From: a virus
DNA: 24,050 bases
Reading direction: 5' to 3' (one strand)
IMG/VR virus record: IMGVR_UViG_3300021957_000299
Location: 1 to 24,050 of that record
Under the pieces are notes generated by a model. It saw nothing but the letters and a program-made list of their open reading frames with translations. It made no database searches and was not told the DNA's origin. Both the position numbers and the translations under genes were made by a program. Positions within the stretch are counted from its first letter, which is position 1. Each line of letters begins with the position of its first letter. Below are positions 5,313 through 14,479 of the stretch, piece after piece.

Positions 5313-8165
5313 ATGCAAACGAAAGAATTTTTAGACCTTGTATGGTCTGATCAGGGGTACTACTGCGTTGTAAGCAAGGACCAACAAGATAATGTAACAC
5401 CTATATTCTTAAATACAGTTGATGATGCAGTAGCTAAAGTTAATGTTTTGCTGAAGAACAAGTTAGATGTGTACTACACATGTTCAACTTGGGTAGAGAA
5501 CACAGACAGAAAAGCTAAAAATGCAAGAGAGCAGAAGATATTTTGGCTTGACATTGATTGTGGTTTCGATGCTAAGAAGCGCAGGTATAAAGACTACAAA
5601 ACTAAAGAAGATGCTATGGTTGCGTTGAGAAAGTTTACAGACGCAACTAAACTCCCTGCACCAATGGTAGTAGATTCAGGTAATGGGTTGCATTGTTACT
5701 GGCCGTTTGTTGATCCTGTTGCACCTGCTGTGTGGAAACCTATAGCACAGGGACTTAAGTTTCTCTGTGTTAAACATGGTTTTAAATCAGACTCTGTTTG
5801 TACTTCAGACATATCAAGAATACTTAGAGTGCCTGGAACTAAAAACTTTAAGGATGTAAAAAACCCAAAAAGCGTGACCGTACTACAGCCTTGTAGTCCG
5901 TTTCTATTTGATGATCTAGCAGCAGTCATTCCTGCGGAAATAATAACCCATGCTAACAAACCAAAGAGACCTATGGACGAAGCTACCAAAGCAATACTGG
6001 GTAACCATTCTTCTAGGTTTAGAAAGATAATGGAACGTTGTAAAGTAAACGATGGTTGCAATCAACTTGAACACATAGCTATAAAACAAAATGAAATAGA
6101 AGAACCACTATGGAGAGCAGGTTTGTCCATTGCCGTACACTGTGAAGATAGAGATATAGCTATACACAAAATATCTAGAGGTCATGTTGACTACGATTAT
6201 GAACTAACAGAGAAGAAAGCCGATAGCATACCAGGCCCACACTCATGTAAACAGTTTGAAATGCAAAGGCCTGAAGGGTGTAAAAATTGTCCACACAAAG
6301 GCAAGATAACAACACCTATTCAGCTTGGTAGAGTTGTTGCCAAAGCAAGGGGTGCTGATAATGTAATAGAAGCACACAGCGAAGCACTTGATCAAAAAGT
6401 TACTTTTAAAATACCTGACTACCCATACCCATACTTCAGAGGTAAAAACGGAGGCATATATAAAACTATGCCTGATGATGACGATGACGGTGTTAAGATT
6501 TATGACTATGATTTTTATTTAGTAGAAAGACTACACGACCCTACATTAGGTGAGTGCTCATGGTTTAAACTACATCTACCAAAAGATGGAGTTAGAGAGT
6601 TTATAGCTAGAACTTCTGACCTGCTTACTAGAGACAGAGCAAGACAAATTTTAGTTGATTATGGAGTTATAGTGCATGGTAAGCAGATGGAGTTAATGAT
6701 TGATTACATAGTTAACTCGGTTCAAACCCAACAACGTACAAACGAAGCGTCACTAATGTATAAACAGTATGGTTGGAATCCAGGGTCTATAGAAACTAAA
6801 AACAAAATACTTATAGGCAATAGAGAGATAAGTGCGTTTGGTGTTAAGTATGTACCTGTAGCTGATGAACTTAACGAGATAAACCCTACACTGCAAAAGA
6901 AAGGGGACTACGAAGAATGGAAAAAAGGTGTGTCTATTTATGAAAGACCAGGTATGGAGCTACGTGCTTTTGGGTTCTTTTGTGCTTTTGGTTCTTTACT
7001 TATGCCTTTCTTTGAGCATAGGGAAAAATCAGCCATAATAAATTTATATAACCCTGAAACAGGACAAGGTAAAACTTCTATACTACAGGCTATGACTAGT
7101 GTGTATGGTAATCCTGATCTTAATTCAAAACTTGTGCAGGTGTGGGGCGATACAGAAAACTCTATTATTCATCGTATGGGTTACATGAACAACTTACCTG
7201 CTGCAGTAGATGAGATGACAGATATAACACCTCGAGAACTACATAAGTTTTTAAAATTTATATCAACAGGTCGTGGACGTAATAGGTTAGGTAACGGAGT
7301 TAACAAAGAAAGAGCAAACGATACTGTGTTTAACTTGATATGTGTAGTGTCTAGTAACACAGATTTTAGACAAGTTATGTTTTCTGATAGAGCAAAAGCT
7401 AGTGGTGAGATGGCTAGGTTTATTCAGTTACCTATAGAGTTAGATGAGACTATATCTAAGTCTGAAGCTGATGAATACTTTAGTAAGTTCTTTGACAACT
7501 ATGGACACGCAGGTGAAGTCTATGCACAATACTTGATAGCAAATTTAGATCAAGTGAAAAAACAATTGAAAATAACACAACAAAAGATAGATAAAGAACT
7601 CAACATTAAAGGACAAGATAGAAAGTTTTCAGCTACGTTAGCTGCAGTATTTTTAGGTGCAGTCATTGCTAAGAAACTAGGCATACACAATATAAATATT
7701 GATCCTGTATATAAAGCCATAGCTAAAGAACTAAGTAGATCTAAAGTATCGCTACAAGAAGCAGACTTTGATGCTGTTCAAACGCTAGGTGACTTTATTA
7801 ACACAGCTAAAAACAGCACCTTGGTTATAAACAGTAAGGCTGATTCAAGAGGGGGACTAGTAGAAGCACCGATGTTAAGGCCCAATCATGATTTAAAAGT
7901 ACGTGTAGAGCCTGACACTAACACTATCTATATACCTGCATCTATAATGAGAGAGTATGTAAACAGTAAAAAAATTGACTATAGTGACTTTATTAAAGGT
8001 TTAAAGTCAAACGGAGTGCTTAAAGAAGCATCGAAACTAAAAGTACTACATAAGGGTCTAGAGATTAGTGGACCTTCAGTTAGATGTATATGGGTTGACA
8101 ATTCATCATTTGATGAAATTAAAACAGATAATTTAGACTTGGATATACCGAAAAATGTTAACTAA
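5313..8165 (+). CDS. Primase-helicase fusion (AEP/PrimPol-like domain + DUF927-type ATPase)
   Basis: The 950-aa protein probably both primes and unwinds DNA at the phage replication fork. The N-terminal part (about 1-200) has archaeo-eukaryotic primase hallmarks: an acidic pair in WLDIDCG (D80, D82), the SGNGLHCYW motif (S122-W130, catalytic H127), a further Asp near 166, and RILRVPGTKNFK. A Cys/His cluster C312-x10-C323-x2-C326-x-H328 could bind zinc. The C-terminal ATPase has Walker A GQGKTS (584-589), a Walker B-like VDEMTD (632-637) and a sensor-like VVSSNTD (678-684), resembling the DUF927/SF3-like helicases of phages and SCCmec. About 240 further residues follow. The start has AAAGG (5302-5306) at 6-nt spacing. 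No DNA polymerase lies in the window, so one must be elsewhere in the genome or supplied by the host. Confidence 0.82.
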   Translation: MQTKEFLDLVWSDQGYYCVVSKDQQDNVTPIFLNTVDDAVAKVNVLLKNKLDVYYTCSTWVENTDRKAKNAREQKIFWLDIDCGFDAKKRRYKDYKTKEDAMVALRKFTDATKLPAPMVVDSGNGLHCYWPFVDPVAPAVWKPIAQGLKFLCVKHGFKSDSVCTSDISRILRVPGTKNFKDVKNPKSVTVLQPCSPFLFDDLAAVIPAEIITHANKPKRPMDEATKAILGNHSSRFRKIMERCKVNDGCNQLEHIAIKQNEIEEPLWRAGLSIAVHCEDRDIAIHKISRGHVDYDYELTEKKADSIPGPHSCKQFEMQRPEGCKNCPHKGKITTPIQLGRVVAKARGADNVIEAHSEALDQKVTFKIPDYPYPYFRGKNGGIYKTMPDDDDDGVKIYDYDFYLVERLHDPTLGECSWFKLHLPKDGVREFIARTSDLLTRDRARQILVDYGVIVHGKQMELMIDYIVNSVQTQQRTNEASLMYKQYGWNPGSIETKNKILIGNREISAFGVKYVPVADELNEINPTLQKKGDYEEWKKGVSIYERPGMELRAFGFFCAFGSLLMPFFEHREKSAIINLYNPETGQGKTSILQAMTSVYGNPDLNSKLVQVWGDTENSIIHRMGYMNNLPAAVDEMTDITPRELHKFLKFISTGRGRNRLGNGVNKERANDTVFNLICVVSSNTDFRQVMFSDRAKASGEMARFIQLPIELDETISKSEADEYFSKFFDNYGHAGEVYAQYLIANLDQVKKQLKITQQKIDKELNIKGQDRKFSATLAAVFLGAVIAKKLGIHNINIDPVYKAIAKELSRSKVSLQEADFDAVQTLGDFINTAKNSTLVINSKADSRGGLVEAPMLRPNHDLKVRVEPDTNTIYIPASIMREYVNSKKIDYSDFIKGLKSNGVLKEASKLKVLHKGLEISGPSVRCIWVDNSSFDEIKTDNLDLDIPKNVN

Positions 8166-8349
8166 CGGAACAGACTATCAAATAGATTGGCCTTCTTTTA
8201 CACCAGGAACATCTATATTCTTACCTGCAGTAGATACTAAAGCAGCATTAGCAGCTATAGAAAAAGAAAGTAAAAGACTTGAGTTTGAGTATGTGCATAA
8301 AATAGTTATAGAAGATGGCATACAAGGCATTAGAGTCTGGCGACTATAA
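8155..8349 (+). CDS. Conserved small protein downstream of primase-helicase, 64 aa
   Basis: The ATG at 8155 overlaps the primase-helicase end by 11 nt. There is no strong ribosome-binding site (only GGA at 8141-8143), so translation is probably coupled. The sequence has a compact alpha/beta look: DWPSFTPGTSIFLPAVD, then a helix AALAAIEKESKRLEFEY, then a strand pair HKIVIEDGIQGIRVWRL. The 'PG-S-F-P' start and 'GIRVWR' end resemble, from memory, short phage proteins of unknown function that sit behind replication helicases. No function is assigned. It is the last gene of the rightward operon and ends 2 nt before the stop of the leftward operon. Confidence 0.6.
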   Translation: MLTNGTDYQIDWPSFTPGTSIFLPAVDTKAALAAIEKESKRLEFEYVHKIVIEDGIQGIRVWRL

Positions 8350-8351
8350 AT

Positions 8352-11300
8352 TTATTTAGTATTAAAGAGAGGTAAGTTTGCCTGCACTCTAATTTTAGGT
8401 ACGCTTTTTAATACTTTATTTAAATTAACATCTATTTCTCTTAGCTTTTTAGCTTTAGCTTGAGCGCTTAGTTTTTCGTCGTTGATAATTACTTTTCTTT
8501 TATCTCTTTGTGTTTTAATTCTTTTGTTTAAAGTGTTTATTTGACTTCTTTTAGATATTATAAATTTATTATCTTCTTTATATTCTTTTAACCTTTCACC
8601 TGTATAGTTACCTAAAGAGTTAGTTACTCTATCAGACATTTCTTTTAAGTCATAAAATTGATTTAGCGCTGCTCTACCATTGGGACTATACATAACAGCA
8701 CTGATGCCAGGCAATTTATCTATTGGCGTACTTGGTAGTGGGTTATTTACAAATTGATTTATTACCCCATCAATTATACCTAGCCCTGCTGAACCAAGAG
8801 TTCCAAAAGTGCCTCTTAATAAATGATCAACTTTTAATGGTGAGAAACCTAATTCACCAAAACCCCTTGCAACATATGAAGTACCTGCATTAACTTGTAA
8901 ATCAGTTTCTTTTCTTTCTTGGAATGGACTTACAATAGGACTACCTGTAAACAAGTTGTAATTCATTGCTACTTCAATAGGAGCTTTTATTGCTTGAGGA
9001 AATAGAGCCGGAAATAGAAGCCCTCCAGCTAAGCTTTCAGAAACTGCTTGTCTTACTCTTCTACCATCTATTTCTTGATCTGTGCCTTCTTTAGTAATAA
9101 GGTTATACAAACCTTCAGGTAATAATTTATACAAAAACGCTAACTCACCACGAAGTGGCAGCTTCATACCGGTGCCTGGTATTATATAAGACCTAAGTTT
9201 TTCATTATCAGGCAGTTTTTCATACTCATCATCGCCTCCGACTATCATTGCATAGATAGCATTGAGCACCATAATTTTTGCTGAAGTTATAGCAAATAAT
9301 TTTAAAGCATTTTTTTTGTCTGTAGCTGTTAAAAACTTACCTCTCATTACATTTGTAAGAATATCCATACCTTGTAAGTACGCATTTAAAAATGGTATGG
9401 TGTGAGTAAGTAATCTTAAACCTGCACTGTTACCTCGTTTGTTCCAGTTAATAATATTTATAGCTTTGTTAACAGCTTCTATTTCATTTCCACCTACTAT
9501 AGTTCCATCAGGTTGTAGTTCACCACCAGTTTCTAATAATGTTTGTTCATATATAGCTTTACGTTGAGCTAAATCAGAATGTGTGGCTAGATCTTCAAAG
9601 TATGCAGCAGCAGCCCTTGCTTTACTTTCAGGTAATAAATTAAACTCTCGTCTAGTCTTTCCTATAATCTCATCAGCTGTTAAGCCGTACCCACCAGTAA
9701 CCCCTGCTCTTCTCATTTGTTGAATTATAGGAGAATTAGGATCGTTAATAATTTCAGTGTAACTACTTAAAACTCTTTTTGCTAATTGAAATGGGTTTTT
9801 AACTCCTGAGTAAGCCGCAGCACTTATTGAGTCGTTAAATACTTGATACCCTTGAAATATCGGGTTTGCTGTAATAGTCTGTCTTAGCAAAGTAGCTAGT
9901 GCAGCGGGGACATGAGTGTCTACTAATGGTTGTTCAGGGCCTCTAACAGCAACTGCAAACCCAGGATCTGAGTAATCAACAAATACTCGTTCCCCATTAA
10001 ACATCACTGGTGCAGTATATCCAGACCTACCTGAAGGAATGTCTGCTTCGCTTTCATAGGTCACTAAGTCATTAGGATTTTCGTCTCTTATACGTTCAAG
10101 TTGTTTTCTTTGTTTTTCATCTAGACCTTTACCTACTTTGTCTTCTGCCTCTAAAGCTGCAATTTTTTCTTTGTTTCTCATTCCAACAAAGCTACTTGCT
10201 TCTTGATTGCCATGGTTTCTTAAAGCTGCATTTACAGACCAGAAATGTTTCATTACAAAATTATCTAATACATTATCAACTTGTTTATCGCTACCACCTT
10301 TATATTTAAACTCTTGACCTATATCAGTATAGCCTTTAAAAAACTCTTTTATTCCGTTTTGTGAAGCTTCTAACTCATCAAGAGTTTTGTGTAGAGGCAC
10401 GTACCAATCACGACTTCTAAATACATCTGCTTTTTCTTTACTATACACACCGGTAGCTTCTAACAAATCAATGTTATGTTGTTGTATTTGGTTTAACATA
10501 GTAGATATAGTTTTAAGTTCAGGGTGCTGTTGTTCAGATACAAGATAATCTTTATCAGCTAAAACACGCATATCATCGTCTGACATCTTTGTTTTTTCTA
10601 CATTCTTTATATTATTAATTTTTTGAGTTAGTTTTTTTCTTTCACTTTTATTTTTAGTGTTGGATCTTTCGTTTTCTAATTCGCTTATTCTTTTATCACG
10701 ATTTTCGTTTAGCTGTTGTTCACCTTGCAATCTTCTACCAATTAAATACTCTTGCACCATTTTGTTAGCTTCTTTTACTCCTACCTTGTCAGCTAATTTT
10801 GTAACTTGATTAAACACACCTTTAAGAGTAGCGTTATCTTGAATGATTTTAGGCATTCCGTTTTCTTGAATTGTTACAAACCCCATGTCAGCTGCGCTAG
10901 CTGCTATTGCATTAGATTGTAGTGTAGTGTCCATAATAATGTCAGTTCTAGCTCTTCCAGACAGTGCATCGTTTACTACTTTATTAAAGCTTTTTGTCTG
11001 AGCTTCTTCTTGTATGGCTGCACTAGAATTAGCAAAATGAGTTCTTGCTCTAATAAATAATCCAGATAATGATTTATCAGGATAATCAACAGCTGTCGGT
11101 CTTCTAAATATTCCTTTAACAATTCTTTTAAATACACCATCACTATTAGTTTTTACATCAAACTTTCTTTCTCTAAATTCTTCTTTTGTTTCGTTTTCAC
11201 GTGGTTTATTGTATAAAGGATCTGAACCTACAATTCTATTAGGAGGGCCATCTAATAAGTCTTGGGCTACTACCAAGTAATCATTAAGTAATGAATTAGG

Positions 11301-14300
11301 TACATTAGTAGAGAAGTTAAACAATCTTTTTATTGCAGTAACAAGATCAGACCATAAAGAATTTAAATTATTTTTAGGGTTAAGAGGTGCTGTCTCACTT
11401 AAAAATCTTTGGAATTGCACATCTTGAAGTGCGTAGTTAACAAATTCAAACACGTTATTTAGTTCTCTATCAAACCTGCCATTAGCAGCTGCTTGTGCTC
11501 TTTCGTATATTTTGTTTATATATCTACCAGCTTCGTTTTTAGGTTTACCGCTTCTAGTGAATGCATCATTCATTTTCTTAGCTTGAACAGCATGAAGAGC
11601 TTCATGGATTATAGTACCTATATTTGCATTGGGGTGTACACGCACATTGTTAGTGTCAGCTGTATAGGCTCCATAAGCTCCACCACCATCTCTAGTTCTT
11701 ACTTGTTCAATTGAAAACCCTGTTGTTTGCAGGTTAGGAACTTTTAACATTGTGTCAAGCAATACAGTTTCTACTTCGCCCAACACATTACCGTACTCAG
11801 ATTTAAGTATTTGTAAAGCCCTTTTTAAGTTTTTAACACCTTTAAATCTGTTTATTTGATCAGGACGTTGTACATAATTAGGGTTACCTGCAGTGTGGAA
11901 ATCATCTGTTTCAGGATTAAAGTCTGCTAAATCTTCCTTTGCATATCTTTTTGCTAAACTTTTCGCATCATTTGATTCAAGACCTAATTCTACTAATAAT
12001 TGTTCTTCTATTTTTTGCTGAGCTTTTCTTTCTTGTTGCTCTGATAACTCAGCTTTAGGTTTGACTATTTTTTGTTCTTTTATTCTTTCATTTCCTTCTT
12101 CTATATAATTTTTAATATCAATTGGAGTATTAAAATCATCTTGAGCTTCAAGTATAAAATCTTCATTTTCGCTTCGTCTTATGCTTAACCTACTAATAAT
12201 CTTACGAAGCTTTGTTTTATCTCTATTTAGTTCTGTTGGTAAAGCTATTCTTTCATTGTTTTCATTAGTTGAAACCTCGATTAAACCTTCTGATACTAAA
12301 GAGTCTATTTGTTCAGGGGTAGAGCCGGTAGCTTCTGTTATTTGTGTAAACGTCACACCTTTTGGTCTTTTACCAATGTATTCAACAGTTTGATTAGATG
12401 TTTGAATTACTGGAGCGTTAACAACTTTAACTGGTGGTTTTTCTACTTGTTCTTTTTCTACTTGTTCTTTTTCTACTTGTTCTTTTACTACTTGTTCTTC
12501 TACTACAGGTGTTTTAGGTGCTTCTTGATTTACGTCATTTAATACAGCTTGTAGTGGATTAACTGGAGCTTTTACTTTTTCAGGAGTTGCTTGAATTTTT
12601 TGTACAGACTTGTTGTTTTTAACTTGTGTAGTTACATCTATACCAGGAAACACAGGTAACTGATTAATTAGTGTTTTTAGTTGCGCAGGATTAATCTTTA
12701 TACCTGCACCGCTTAAAGCTCTTTTTAAGGTTGAAGGAGTGTATGATTTTTTAGGGTCTACTTTTATAAAGTCTACAATTTGTCCTCTTACATCTTCAGT
12801 TAGTGAATCGTCGACATTTCCTTTTCTTGTTCTAGATCCAGGAGCAGTTGATATATTGTTGACCACTCCTTCTCCGTCAAGATCTGCAGTTCCTTCGGCA
12901 TTGGTTTTTTGGCCGGCTCTCCGTGGGCCAAGTACTGTAGTCCTTCCTGTATTTGCACTAGACTGAGATTCTTTGTTAAAGTTGTATTTGACATTAGGAT
13001 TATTCTCCTCTATTAAAACTGTAAAATCATTAATAGCTTGTTCGTTTATTTTACCAGTATGTTTATCTAAGGTGTCTAAAAATAATTTAGTATTGTTTGG
13101 CTTGTTTAAGTTTAAATGTGTTAGGCGTTTAAATGCTTTAGAGTTAGGGTTTAAACCAAACGAAGTTAACGTATCTTTATCAAGGACACCTGGTGTTACT
13201 GTAGCTTTTACATTTTTATTTTCTTTGTAAAAATCTTTTAGTACATTTTGAGTATCTTTTAATAAATCATCAACCGCTTTCTTTTGAGTTTCAACGCTTT
13301 GCATAGTGACAGATTCATCAAGTTCATTTTGAGCTTTAGCTATTATTTTTCTAAGTCTGCTTTTTTCTGGTGCGTTGTTATCTAAAGAATTTTCTGCTTC
13401 AACTGCTACTTCTAAAGCCGCTTGCACTGGGTTTGCATCTTTTTGAGCCGCATCAAACATAGCTCGATTAGGTAATAAACTAACAAGAGCTGCATTAGAA
13501 TCTAAATCTTTCTTAACTTCCTCTGCTTTAATATCTGCTCTAGCATCACTTCTTGCCTTCACAGCTGAAACAGGAGATAAACCACCTGTTAAAGTTGTTA
13601 ACGCTGCTACCTCTTTATACTCGGCTATAGCTTCTTCGCTAAATGGATCTGCACCTGCTTGTATTTTAGTAATAATTTCTTGACCTACTTCAGTAGGGAC
13701 TTCAGATCCGGCTATTCTTACGAAACCTTTAGCAGAAGCTTTAGTAAGACCTTCTTCAGCTATTTTTTTACGTAGTGCACCAGGGGGTAGTTTCTTTTCT
13801 ATCCCTATTAACCTTGTTAACCCTGAAGCTTTTAGTCCTATAAGATCTAAAGCTACTTGGGGCACAGTAGCTAATGCAGCTGTAGCAGTATCAATATCTA
13901 CAGGTCGCCCTGCTTTTATATCTTCTTGAGCTTGTTCAGAAATATTACCACCGAATTGAGGAAAGAAAGATCCAAGAGCTGCGCCTACAATACCACCAGC
14001 TACTGTTCCTACTCCTGGAACTACCGAACCTATAGCCGCACCCGTTGCACCAGATGCAAGAGAAGGAAATATCATACCTATAGCTTCACCAAATCCACCA
14101 GGAAGTTGTTTAAAGAGTTCCATAGTGCCTTCTACACCACCTTCATCCCATGCATTTTCTATGTCAGCAAAGCTAAATCTAGTTCTTGGGTTAGCTGCTT
14201 GATCTGCATTAAATTCTTGTAAAGCTTCTACACCTGTATCACCACCAGGTAGTGTAGCACTTAATCCGACATCCGCTATGCCTAGAGTATCGCTTATACC

Positions 14301-14474
14301 ACCGCCTAAAGATTCAAAGAATTTTGCATATTCTTTTTCTTGTGGAATTGGTTCTGCTGGAGGAGGTATAGTAGGTAGTATATCTTTAACAATAGCTGCT
14401 TCTATTTGTTCTGGCGTCATGCCGTCTTCAAATTCTACTATGCCTACCCCTTCAATATTGACTGGTTGAGTCAT
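8352..14474 (-). CDS. Giant polyvalent virion/ejection protein with zinc-metalloprotease and LPD38-like regions
   Basis: The 2040-aa product is probably an internal virion protein ejected into the host. The N-terminus carries GVGIVEFEDGMTPEQIEAAI, a short block common at the start of podoviral internal proteins. A glycine-zipper hydrophobic stretch (about 128-175) could cross or disturb a membrane. Residues about 320-900 are charged and largely helical or disordered, with a PxV/EKEQV repeat (about 659-678). HEALH (H957, E958, H961) plus E1010 in FEFVNYAL forms a gluzincin-type zinc protease signature, as in phage polyvalent proteins. A long helical region follows. An LPD38-like C-terminal region (about 1690-1960) has PFLNAYLQGMD, a hydrophobic segment near 1720-1745 and a final charged coiled coil. 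It is the last gene of the leftward operon, 5 nt after the 605-aa gene, with AGGGA upstream. It contains an embedded +1-frame ORF (12800-12994). Confidence 0.78.
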   Translation of the reverse strand: MTQPVNIEGVGIVEFEDGMTPEQIEAAIVKDILPTIPPPAEPIPQEKEYAKFFESLGGGISDTLGIADVGLSATLPGGDTGVEALQEFNADQAANPRTRFSFADIENAWDEGGVEGTMELFKQLPGGFGEAIGMIFPSLASGATGAAIGSVVPGVGTVAGGIVGAALGSFFPQFGGNISEQAQEDIKAGRPVDIDTATAALATVPQVALDLIGLKASGLTRLIGIEKKLPPGALRKKIAEEGLTKASAKGFVRIAGSEVPTEVGQEIITKIQAGADPFSEEAIAEYKEVAALTTLTGGLSPVSAVKARSDARADIKAEEVKKDLDSNAALVSLLPNRAMFDAAQKDANPVQAALEVAVEAENSLDNNAPEKSRLRKIIAKAQNELDESVTMQSVETQKKAVDDLLKDTQNVLKDFYKENKNVKATVTPGVLDKDTLTSFGLNPNSKAFKRLTHLNLNKPNNTKLFLDTLDKHTGKINEQAINDFTVLIEENNPNVKYNFNKESQSSANTGRTTVLGPRRAGQKTNAEGTADLDGEGVVNNISTAPGSRTRKGNVDDSLTEDVRGQIVDFIKVDPKKSYTPSTLKRALSGAGIKINPAQLKTLINQLPVFPGIDVTTQVKNNKSVQKIQATPEKVKAPVNPLQAVLNDVNQEAPKTPVVEEQVVKEQVEKEQVEKEQVEKPPVKVVNAPVIQTSNQTVEYIGKRPKGVTFTQITEATGSTPEQIDSLVSEGLIEVSTNENNERIALPTELNRDKTKLRKIISRLSIRRSENEDFILEAQDDFNTPIDIKNYIEEGNERIKEQKIVKPKAELSEQQERKAQQKIEEQLLVELGLESNDAKSLAKRYAKEDLADFNPETDDFHTAGNPNYVQRPDQINRFKGVKNLKRALQILKSEYGNVLGEVETVLLDTMLKVPNLQTTGFSIEQVRTRDGGGAYGAYTADTNNVRVHPNANIGTIIHEALHAVQAKKMNDAFTRSGKPKNEAGRYINKIYERAQAAANGRFDRELNNVFEFVNYALQDVQFQRFLSETAPLNPKNNLNSLWSDLVTAIKRLFNFSTNVPNSLLNDYLVVAQDLLDGPPNRIVGSDPLYNKPRENETKEEFRERKFDVKTNSDGVFKRIVKGIFRRPTAVDYPDKSLSGLFIRARTHFANSSAAIQEEAQTKSFNKVVNDALSGRARTDIIMDTTLQSNAIAASAADMGFVTIQENGMPKIIQDNATLKGVFNQVTKLADKVGVKEANKMVQEYLIGRRLQGEQQLNENRDKRISELENERSNTKNKSERKKLTQKINNIKNVEKTKMSDDDMRVLADKDYLVSEQQHPELKTISTMLNQIQQHNIDLLEATGVYSKEKADVFRSRDWYVPLHKTLDELEASQNGIKEFFKGYTDIGQEFKYKGGSDKQVDNVLDNFVMKHFWSVNAALRNHGNQEASSFVGMRNKEKIAALEAEDKVGKGLDEKQRKQLERIRDENPNDLVTYESEADIPSGRSGYTAPVMFNGERVFVDYSDPGFAVAVRGPEQPLVDTHVPAALATLLRQTITANPIFQGYQVFNDSISAAAYSGVKNPFQLAKRVLSSYTEIINDPNSPIIQQMRRAGVTGGYGLTADEIIGKTRREFNLLPESKARAAAAYFEDLATHSDLAQRKAIYEQTLLETGGELQPDGTIVGGNEIEAVNKAINIINWNKRGNSAGLRLLTHTIPFLNAYLQGMDILTNVMRGKFLTATDKKNALKLFAITSAKIMVLNAIYAMIVGGDDEYEKLPDNEKLRSYIIPGTGMKLPLRGELAFLYKLLPEGLYNLITKEGTDQEIDGRRVRQAVSESLAGGLLFPALFPQAIKAPIEVAMNYNLFTGSPIVSPFQERKETDLQVNAGTSYVARGFGELGFSPLKVDHLLRGTFGTLGSAGLGIIDGVINQFVNNPLPSTPIDKLPGISAVMYSPNGRAALNQFYDLKEMSDRVTNSLGNYTGERLKEYKEDNKFIISKRSQINTLNKRIKTQRDKRKVIINDEKLSAQAKAKKLREIDVNLNKVLKSVPKIRVQANLPLFNTK
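12441..12500. repeat. 15-bp in-frame tandem repeat, 4 copies
   Basis: Three exact copies of TTCTACTTGTTCTTT (12441-12485) are followed by a fourth with two changes (12486-12500). On the minus strand they encode the KEQVE pentapeptide run in the disordered part of the giant virion protein. Confidence 0.9.
12800..12994 (-). CDS. Probable overprinted small gene inside the giant gene, 64 aa
   Basis: This ORF is on the same strand as the 2040-aa gene but in the +1 frame, overlapping its codons 494-558. ATG 12994 is preceded on the minus strand by AGAGGAG with 10-nt spacing. The product is soluble and gene-like: it has SLVQIQEGLQYLAHGEP, then KPMPKELQ, then LTEKEWSTIYQLLLDLEQEK, with an amphipathic helix and few odd residues. 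The pattern L..QEG..YL..G...PMP..L..LT..EW......L..EKE resembles, from memory, a stand-alone small protein of marine podovirus-like phages. In contrast, the main frame here is a low-complexity G/T/R/N linker (e.g. TGRTTVLGPRRAGQKTNAEG). Local G+C is high: 29 of 50 bases at 12883-12932 by my count, in an otherwise A+T-rich gene. Either both frames are used, or a small gene became trapped in a gene fusion. Confidence 0.55.
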   Translation of the reverse strand: MSNTTLTKNLSLVQIQEGLQYLAHGEPAKKPMPKELQILTEKEWSTIYQLLLDLEQEKEMSTIH

Positions 14475-14479
14475 AGTAT

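Noticed and set aside
5696-6061. 121-aa minus-strand ORF opposite the primase domain
   Set aside because: The plus-strand frame carries conserved AEP motifs here; the reverse frame has no supporting feature.
8334-8345. Possible terminator stem AGTC-TGGC-GACT at the convergent junction
   Set aside because: Four base pairs inside the end of a coding region and no U-tract; too weak to call.
12309-12542. 77-aa plus-strand ORF across the 15-bp repeats
   Set aside because: Translation is a Phe/Leu/Tyr run (YLFFFYLFF) caused by the antisense of the KEQVE repeat; not a membrane protein gene.
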